DNA of 38,414 bases, taken from assembly GCA_009774375.1 (NCBI GenBank), contig VSNO01000018.1:1-38414 (forward strand), given 5' to 3'. A program made the position numbers and the translations under genes. How positions within the stretch are numbered: position 1 is the first letter of the stretch; each line of letters opens with the position of its first letter. The notes under the pieces were generated by a model. The model had not been told where the DNA came from. It made no database searches and saw only the letters and a list, made by a program, of their open reading frames with translations. Source of the DNA: Lachnospiraceae bacterium (GTDB taxonomy: Bacteria > Bacillota > Clostridia > Lachnospirales > Lachnospiraceae). Below, piece after piece: positions 32,894-38,414 of this stretch.

Positions 32894-34313
32894 ACAGGGG
32901 CAGGACCGTGAGCGGTCGGAGCTGTATATTTTATTTTTGGCAGGGATCTATAACCTTATATTTGTGGATGTCTCTGTCGACGGAATGCCGCTGAGGACGC
33001 TGATCCTGCTGGTAGCAGATTTTCTCTGCATCGCTGTGTATATCTGCAAGAGGGAGATGGAGCTGCCGCGATGGACAGCGTGCAGTACATCCGAAAGGGC
33101 ATTGGCGGTCGTGCTGGGCATCACAGCTGTGGCAGTGGCGTTCTGGGCGCTTTCCGAGTCTGACCATTTCTGGGCGGGTGTGGACGCGGTCGCGTTACTG
33201 CTGGTGTATCCGTGCATATCCGGCAGAAAAAAATTTCCACAGGATATCTTCTGTGTGTACAGTGCGAGCAGCGGCGTGGTCTGCGTTCTGATCACACTTT
33301 ATTATTTTGCCGGCGGGATCTGCGAACCGTTCATAGCGCTTCTGATCCGGGATGATGCAGTGGTATCGTGGCTTGTGCTGGGTATCACGGTAAATATGAC
33401 CGCTTACTGTTTTCAGGAGAGAGGGCAGGTATGGTACGGAGGAAATGTGCTGCTGGCCTCATTTCTGCTGGCGGTCCAAAAGAACGTGTTTGGAATGGCT
33501 GTTGCGGCGCTGGTGCCTCTGATGATCCCCATATTCTGCAGGCCGTCTAAGGCTCTGGTGGGACGGGCGGCACAGGCAGGACTGATGTATGCCTTTCTGA
33601 TCTGCAATATGTCCCTGATCACAGGAAATGTGCCTTTGATAAAAGGGATCGTCACATACGATTTGGAGATCAGTGTGTATATGGAACTGATGCTTGCAGT
33701 CATGGGGATATGGTTTCTGGAATACTGGGACCGGTATGCCCGGGATGCGGACGGGGATGCCACAGTGCCTGAGATGAGAATATGGTGCAGGAAAGCGGTC
33801 ACGGCCTTTCTGACTGCCAGCGCAGGGCTTTTTGCCGCCGCGGAACTCTTCGCGGCCGTGGAGGATTCTGCATGGCAGAGAACAGCGCGGATCCTTGCGG
33901 ATGACATCGGAGAAAGTATAAGCTGGGGCGCTGGGTTGTTTGGACAGATGGGGCGGCGCTTTGGCATCTGGGGCATCGCGGCCGCGTGTATGCTGTTCTA
34001 CGCAGGGATCACGCGGATCTGCAATGCGAGACAGTGGCGTGTGAAGGCGCATAAACTGTATCGTCTGATCACGGCAGTCTGTCTGCTGCAGGCGTTGTTT
34101 CTGCCGCAGACGATGGTGTCATTGCCGGTTTATGCAGTATTTTTTTTCCTGTTCATGCAGACACAGGAGGAACGGATACAAAGGACGGACTCTTGCAGGG
34201 TCGAACATGGGATCAGATGCAAAGGGATCCAGATCGATGCGGCGGAGGCGGACCAACAAGAGAAGGGGGAGAATGCAGATGAAGCTGATTATTCAGATCC
34301 CATGTTACAATGA
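32874..34313 (+). CDS. Polytopic membrane protein, O-antigen-ligase/polymerase-like
   Basis: 479 residues with about ten or more hydrophobic helices, a short basic N-terminus, and a long hydrophilic C-terminal tail (~430-479) that overlaps the next gene by 35 bp. A loop with charged residues follows mid-protein (residues ~285-305). The layout and its setting among glycosyltransferase genes resemble Wzy/WaaL-type polymerases or ligases, but no diagnostic motif is visible, so this is a guess from context. The start overlaps the SH3b gene, with AGGGAAG just before it. Confidence 0.5.
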   Translation: MRRTGHRQGQDRERSELYILFLAGIYNLIFVDVSVDGMPLRTLILLVADFLCIAVYICKREMELPRWTACSTSERALAVVLGITAVAVAFWALSESDHFWAGVDAVALLLVYPCISGRKKFPQDIFCVYSASSGVVCVLITLYYFAGGICEPFIALLIRDDAVVSWLVLGITVNMTAYCFQERGQVWYGGNVLLASFLLAVQKNVFGMAVAALVPLMIPIFCRPSKALVGRAAQAGLMYAFLICNMSLITGNVPLIKGIVTYDLEISVYMELMLAVMGIWFLEYWDRYARDADGDATVPEMRIWCRKAVTAFLTASAGLFAAAELFAAVEDSAWQRTARILADDIGESISWGAGLFGQMGRRFGIWGIAAACMLFYAGITRICNARQWRVKAHKLYRLITAVCLLQALFLPQTMVSLPVYAVFFFLFMQTQEERIQRTDSCRVEHGIRCKGIQIDAAEADQQEKGENADEADYSDPMLQ

Positions 34314-35319
34314 GGCGGAAACATTGGAGATCGCACTGAATGATCTGCCCAAAAAGCTGGATGGGATCGACCAGATCGAGTACCTGATCATCAATGATGG
34401 CAGCAGGGACAATACTGTGGAGGTGGCAAGAAACTGGGGGGTTCATCATGTGGTGAATTTCACGCAGAACAAGGGGCTGGCAAAAGGGTTTATGGCAGGG
34501 CTGGACGAGTGTCTGCGGCAGGGGGCGGATATCATCGTCAATACGGATGCGGACAACCAGTACTGTGCAGAAGACATCCAGAAGCTGATACAGCCCATCC
34601 TTGACGGCAGCGCTGAATATGTGATCGGGGCAAGGCCGATCGACGAGACAGAACATTTCTCGCTGATCAAGAAAAAACTGCAGCATCTGGGCAGCTGGGC
34701 AGTGCGGAAAGCGTCAAACACGGATATCCCCGATGCGCCCAGCGGCTTCCGCGCGCTGAGCCGGGAGACGGCGATGCGCATCAACGTGGTCAATGACTAT
34801 ACCTATACGCTGGAGACCATCGTGCAGGCCGGACGGGAAAAACTTGCCATAACGAGCGTGCCCATCCGCACCAACTCGGAACTGCGCCCCTCCAGGCTCT
34901 TTAAGAGTATCTGGAGCTATGTGAAAAAATCCATGGTGACGATCCTGAGGGCGTATATGATGTACAAGCCTCTGAAATTCTTTACTTTTCTGATGATACC
35001 GCCTGTGGCGGTGGGACTTGCATTTATCATGCGCTATTTTGTCTATGTGGCGCTCGGCACCGCGGACGGGCATGTGCAGTCATTGATATTGGCGTGCACA
35101 CTGTTGATCATGGGATTTGAGACCTTTACGATCGGGCTGGTCTCCGATGTGGTCGCGGCGAACAGACGGCTCCTGCAGGACACACAGTACCACACGCGGA
35201 GGGCTGAGTATGATGCAATCTACGCACAGCTCAAATTCGAGCAGGAGCCTGTGCGGACATACCATGTTGTGGGGGAGAAGCCGCAGCATGAGGAGGTGTA
35301 TCAGAGTTCCGCTATATAG
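34279..35319 (+). CDS. GT2 family glycosyltransferase, DPM1/GtrB-like
   Basis: 346 residues from ATG 34279, 7-8 bases after AAGGGGGAG; an ATG at 34273 is too close. The nucleotide-sugar fold shows IPCYNEAETL, INDGSRDNT (39-47) and the metal-binding DAD at 90-92 (NTDADNQY). SGFRALSRE and a C-terminal pair of helices (~231-300), as in polyisoprenyl-phosphate hexose synthases, suggest it loads a sugar on undecaprenyl phosphate facing the cytosol. That product could serve the GT-C enzyme at 30439. It ends with a cytosolic tail of ~50 residues. Confidence 0.85.
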   Translation: MKLIIQIPCYNEAETLEIALNDLPKKLDGIDQIEYLIINDGSRDNTVEVARNWGVHHVVNFTQNKGLAKGFMAGLDECLRQGADIIVNTDADNQYCAEDIQKLIQPILDGSAEYVIGARPIDETEHFSLIKKKLQHLGSWAVRKASNTDIPDAPSGFRALSRETAMRINVVNDYTYTLETIVQAGREKLAITSVPIRTNSELRPSRLFKSIWSYVKKSMVTILRAYMMYKPLKFFTFLMIPPVAVGLAFIMRYFVYVALGTADGHVQSLILACTLLIMGFETFTIGLVSDVVAANRRLLQDTQYHTRRAEYDAIYAQLKFEQEPVRTYHVVGEKPQHEEVYQSSAI

Positions 35320-35353
35320 CTGAAAGGATTTATATAGATTGAATGCGTACCTT

Positions 35354-35378
35354 GACAATTGCATACTTTACACTGGGA
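35354..35378 (+). repeat. Left 25-bp inverted repeat bounding the AAA/nuclease gene
   Basis: Starts GACAATTGCATACTTTACA, then C, then TGGGA. Its reverse complement recurs at 37196-37220 with one mismatch. It includes the -35-like boxes TTGACA (from 35352) and TTTACA (35367-35372). Confidence 0.8.
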
Positions 35379-35397
35379 AAAAATATTGTAATATACA
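35367..35397 (+). promoter_or_regulatory. Candidate promoter of the AAA/nuclease gene
   Basis: TTTACA (35367-35372) with TAATAT (35389-35394, 16 bp) or TATACA (35392-35397, 19 bp). The alternative TTGACA at 35352-35357 has no well-placed -10. The -35 lies inside the left inverted repeat. Confidence 0.4.
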
Positions 35398-35456
35398 GTT
35401 TGAGAGGCTATAATGGAATCAGAAAGTCAGATTTCAAATGGCAAGGAGGGACAGAC

Positions 35457-37172
35457 ATGCTGGGAAGACCGGCTCTCGGATATCAGAACTATGAGGAAGT
35501 CATCACAGAGAACATCTTTTATATAGACAAGACAGGATTTATCAGGGAATGGTGGGAAAACGGCGACAAGGTCACGCTGATCACCAGACCGCGCAGATTT
35601 GGCAAGACGCTCAACATGAGCATGGTCGAATGCTTCTTCTCGAATCAATATGCGGGACGGGGCGGGCTGTTTGAGGGGAAAGCGGTATGGAGCGATGAAA
35701 AGTACAGGCAGCTGCAGGGAACGTTTCCTGTGATATTTCTGAGCTTTGCCAGTATTAAAGCGACTACTTATGAGAAAATGGAATATAAAGTGACTGAGGT
35801 GATCGCCAGATTATACGAACAGCACAGGTATTTGCTGGAAGGCAGCCTGCTGAGTGAAAACGAAAAAAAGTATTATGAACAGATCCGTCCCAGAATGAGT
35901 GATGAAGTCGCTTCCGGGGCGGTCAATGCCATGTCCGATTTTTTGCACCGTTATTATGGCAAGGATGTCATCATCCTGCTGGATGAGTACGACACTCCGA
36001 TGCAGGAGGCATGGCTGTCGGGATACTGGGATGAAGCAGCCGCGTTTTTCAGGGGATTGTTTAACGCTACATTTAAGACGAATTCATATTTATACAGAGG
36101 CATCATAACAGGAATTACAAGAATCTCAAAAGAGAGTATCTTCTCGGATCTGAACAACCTCAAAGTAGTGACGACGACCTCGGACGAATACGCCTCCTGT
36201 TTCGGTTTTCTGGAGGAGGAAGTATTTGCGGCGCTGGACGATAAGGGGCTTGGAAATGAGAAGCAGAATGTGAAGAAATGGTATGACGGTTTTTGCTTTG
36301 GCGCGCACAGGGATATCTATAATCCATGGTCGATCCTCTCGTTTATTGGCAACAATGCGAAGTACGATGCGTACTGGTCGAACACGAGCGGAAACGGACT
36401 GGTCAGCGCACTGATCCAAAAGGGCGACACCGGTATCAAACAGACGATGGAGGATCTGCTGAGAGGGGAAAGCTTTGAGACGAAGCTCGACGAGCAGATC
36501 GTGTTCAGCCAGCTCGACGATGACGCGCAGGCGGTCTGGAGTCTGCTGGTGGCAACCGGTTACCTGAAAGTCATGGGATTGAGGATCATAGAGGCCGGCG
36601 CCGCGGAAGACTGCGATGAAGAGAAGGATGTCTGGTACACGCTCGCGGTCACCAATTTTGAAGTCCGGAAAATGCTTCGGAAGATGGTGAGGGGCTGGTT
36701 TGACGGGAATGCAGGGACAGCATACAACGATTTCGTCAAGGCACTGCTTCTGGATGACAAAAAATATATGAACCGCTACATGAACAAAGTCGCGCTCGCG
36801 ACATTCAGCCATTTTGACACAGGGAACAGGTCGTCGGAATATGCAGAGCCAGAACGCTTCTACCATGGATTTGTGCTGGGGCTCATGGTGGAGCTGTCAG
36901 GAAGATATGCCATGACCTCAAACCGCGAGAGCGGATTCGGGCGCTATGACGTGATGCTCGAACCATTGAAAGAGAATGACGATGCGATCATCATGGAGTT
37001 CAAGGTACATGACCCCGAGGATGAGAAGACACTGGATGAGACAGTGCAGAATGCACTGGAGCAGATCGAGGAAAAACGCTACAGCGCCTCCCTCGAGGCA
37101 AAAGGGATCGCCCCTGAACGGATACGGAAATACGGGTTTGCGTTTCGGGGGAAGGAGTGCCGGATCGGGTAA
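35457..37172 (+). CDS. AAA-ATPase-like protein with C-terminal PD-(D/E)XK nuclease domain
   Basis: 571 residues from ATG 35457, 6 bases after AAGGAGGG; an upstream in-frame ATG (35343) precedes the promoter. It begins FYIDKTGFI, has the variant P-loop RPRRFGKT (44-51) and Walker B IILLDEYDTPM (D176-E177), then a nuclease fold with D498 (GRYDVML) and E514-x-K516 (IIMEFKV). This matches the AAA-ATPase_like plus PDDEXK_9 family, which is multicopy in many gut Firmicutes and Bacteroidetes; its job is not established, and defence or mobile functions have been proposed. Bounded by inverted repeats at 35354 and 37196, suggesting a mobile unit. Confidence 0.85.
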   Translation: MLGRPALGYQNYEEVITENIFYIDKTGFIREWWENGDKVTLITRPRRFGKTLNMSMVECFFSNQYAGRGGLFEGKAVWSDEKYRQLQGTFPVIFLSFASIKATTYEKMEYKVTEVIARLYEQHRYLLEGSLLSENEKKYYEQIRPRMSDEVASGAVNAMSDFLHRYYGKDVIILLDEYDTPMQEAWLSGYWDEAAAFFRGLFNATFKTNSYLYRGIITGITRISKESIFSDLNNLKVVTTTSDEYASCFGFLEEEVFAALDDKGLGNEKQNVKKWYDGFCFGAHRDIYNPWSILSFIGNNAKYDAYWSNTSGNGLVSALIQKGDTGIKQTMEDLLRGESFETKLDEQIVFSQLDDDAQAVWSLLVATGYLKVMGLRIIEAGAAEDCDEEKDVWYTLAVTNFEVRKMLRKMVRGWFDGNAGTAYNDFVKALLLDDKKYMNRYMNKVALATFSHFDTGNRSSEYAEPERFYHGFVLGLMVELSGRYAMTSNRESGFGRYDVMLEPLKENDDAIIMEFKVHDPEDEKTLDETVQNALEQIEEKRYSASLEAKGIAPERIRKYGFAFRGKECRIG

Positions 37173-37193
37173 GATAGAAGTTCATATTAAGGG

Positions 37194-37257
37194 ACTCCCA
37201 ATGTAAAGTATGCAATTGTCGGAAAGACAGAGGATGCTTTAGGTTGGGAGTTTTTTT
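37194..37257 (+). terminator. Terminator-like hairpin covering the next gene's ribosome binding site
   Basis: ACTCCCAA (37194-37201) pairs with TTGGGAGT (37244-37251) across a 42-base loop containing most of the right inverted repeat, and is followed by a run of seven T (37251-37257). The GGGAG in the right arm is also the only plausible ribosome site for the ATG at 37259. Confidence 0.55.
37196..37220 (-). repeat. Right 25-bp inverted repeat bounding the AAA/nuclease gene
   Basis: Reverse complement of the left repeat at 35354-35378 with 24 of 25 positions identical. It begins 24 bp after the nuclease stop codon. No obvious target-site duplication was seen just outside the two repeats. Confidence 0.8.
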
Positions 37258-37258
37258 G

Positions 37259-38414
37259 ATGGGAAACACAGGAGAAAGTGCAAAAAAGAAATTACTGATA
37301 ACGGGGTCTACCTTTCCCAGATGGGAAGGCGATACAGAGCCGCGGTTTATATTTGACTATGCAGAGGCGATGACAAAATATTTCGATGTGACAGTCTTAG
37401 TGCCGGCGGCACCGGGCGCAAAGGCTCAGGAGAAAATGGCGGATGTCAATGTGATACGATATCATTATTTTCCTGTACATAAATGGGAAACATTGTGCTA
37501 TCCGGGAGCGATCGTCCCACGGATCAAAGAGAAGAAGATAAGAGTATTTCTAGTTCCTTTTTTGCTGTTATCATTATATTTCCATCTCAGAAAAATACTG
37601 CCGGAGTATGATATAGTGCATGCGCATTGGCTGATCCCCCAGGGGATCGTGCAGTCGTTCTTCAAGGAGAAGCCGTATATTGTGACGGGGCACGGCGGGG
37701 ATGTGACGTCATTGAACAAGGGGATACTGCGGAAATTGAAGATAAGATGTCTGAGAAATTCCAGACATGTCACTGTAGTATCAGAGCATTTGAAAAAGTG
37801 TTTGCAGAAATTACAGCCAGAGGTTGATCCCAGTGTGATATCCATGGGTGTCAACACGAAGAACTTCGGACAGCAGTATCGTGTGCCCGATTATTTTGGA
37901 CAGGGGGATAAAAAAGTTGTTCTATTTGTAGGAAGGCTTGCGGAGATAAAAGGTGTCACATACCTTATAGAAGCAATGAAGCAGATCGATGCAGTACTGA
38001 TAATTGTCGGGGATGGTACTCTTCGGGAAGAATTGCGGTTACAGGCTGCTCAGATAGAAAAAGGTAAAATTCAATTTTGGGGCAGTAAAACGCACGAAGA
38101 ACTGAAAAGCATTTATGCATCAGCTGATGTGTTTGCGGCACCTTCGATCACTACATCAAAAGGTGAACAGGAAGGGTTGGGACTAGTCATGGTCGAGGCA
38201 ATGGCATCAGGATTACCTGTGGTGGCAACAAAAACCGGCGGAATACCACAATTAATTAAAGATGGAGTGAACGGACTGCTGTGTGAAGAAAAATGTGTGT
38301 GGCAGCTGACGGATAATATCTGCAGCTTATTAAATAATAAAAATCTGTATCAGAAAATTGTGAAAAACAGTGAAGAAACAGTTAAACAATATGATTATTG
38401 TCATATTGCTGATA
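37259..38414 (+). CDS. GT4 family glycosyltransferase (3' end beyond window)
   Basis: 385 codons are visible without a stop. The start ATG 37259 has GGGAG eight bases upstream. The N-terminal domain reads KLLITGSTFPRWEGDTEPRF, with HAHWLIPQG and VTGHGGDV. The C-terminal domain has VLFVGRLAEIKGV, IIVGDG, then the family's E-x7-E motif at E305/E313 (EGLGLVMVEAMASGLPVVAT) and GGIPQLI. This is the usual GT-B retaining fold (GT4), adding a sugar from a nucleotide donor, probably for a surface polysaccharide. Its last part has more A/T-ending codons than the housekeeping genes, consistent with a transferred glycan cluster beginning here. Confidence 0.88.
   Translation, partial: MGNTGESAKKKLLITGSTFPRWEGDTEPRFIFDYAEAMTKYFDVTVLVPAAPGAKAQEKMADVNVIRYHYFPVHKWETLCYPGAIVPRIKEKKIRVFLVPFLLLSLYFHLRKILPEYDIVHAHWLIPQGIVQSFFKEKPYIVTGHGGDVTSLNKGILRKLKIRCLRNSRHVTVVSEHLKKCLQKLQPEVDPSVISMGVNTKNFGQQYRVPDYFGQGDKKVVLFVGRLAEIKGVTYLIEAMKQIDAVLIIVGDGTLREELRLQAAQIEKGKIQFWGSKTHEELKSIYASADVFAAPSITTSKGEQEGLGLVMVEAMASGLPVVATKTGGIPQLIKDGVNGLLCEEKCVWQLTDNICSLLNNKNLYQKIVKNSEETVKQYDYCHIAD

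Overview
The window reads as a chromosomal stretch of a spore-forming Gram-positive of the Clostridia, most likely a Lachnospiraceae-type gut anaerobe. This is inferred from the sporulation genes (spoIIIAH, spoIVB), the conserved order nusB-xseA-xseB-ispA-dxs-tlyA-nadK-argR-recN, strong AGGAGG-type ribosome binding sites, TTGACA/TATAAT-type promoters, and moderate GC with ATC/GAC/CTG-rich coding. The species cannot be fixed from the sequence alone. Nearly all genes run on the + strand.

Region 1 (1-13492) is housekeeping. It holds the 3' end of spoIIIAH, then deoB (phosphopentomutase), prfC (release factor 3) and a transglutaminase-type lipoprotein. A new promoter then starts a long tight operon: an Asp23-family protein, nusB, xseA, xseB, ispA, dxs, tlyA, nadK, argR and recN. 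These serve transcription antitermination, exonuclease VII, isoprenoid precursor synthesis, NADP synthesis, arginine control and recombinational repair.

Region 2 (13493-22499) interrupts the usual recN-spoIVB-spo0A neighbourhood. Between recN and spoIVB lie a minimal cytosolic PocR/MCP-like signalling protein, a minus-strand secreted protein, and a two-gene RND efflux system whose lipoprotein adaptor gene is broken by a one-base frameshift. After spoIVB there is no spo0A. Instead there is a tiny palindromic repeat and a minus-strand protein resembling part of the flagellar cap protein FliD.

Region 3 (22500-28885) is a spermidine/putrescine ABC transporter, potA-potB-potC-potD, followed directly by lepA (EF4). 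PotA carries a duplicated C-terminal TOBE domain. PotD has an added C-terminal membrane anchor.

Region 4 (28877-38414) is accessory. Two small XRE-family regulators flank a promoter loaded with palindromic operator-like sites. Then come a Ser-rich secreted protein with hairpins in its leader, a GT-C type membrane glycosyltransferase, a 160-bp near-perfect palindromic element, an SH3b membrane protein, a polytopic membrane protein and a DPM1-type GT2 glycosyltransferase. These look like a cell-surface glycan or envelope cluster. An AAA-ATPase/PD-(D/E)XK nuclease gene follows, bracketed by 25-bp inverted repeats. Last is a GT4 glycosyltransferase that runs off the window end.

The most notable signals are the palindromic element with its internally deleted 31-bp relative 11 kb away, the inverted-repeat-bounded AAA/nuclease cassette whose right end forms a hairpin over the next gene's ribosome binding site, and the operator array between the two XRE genes.
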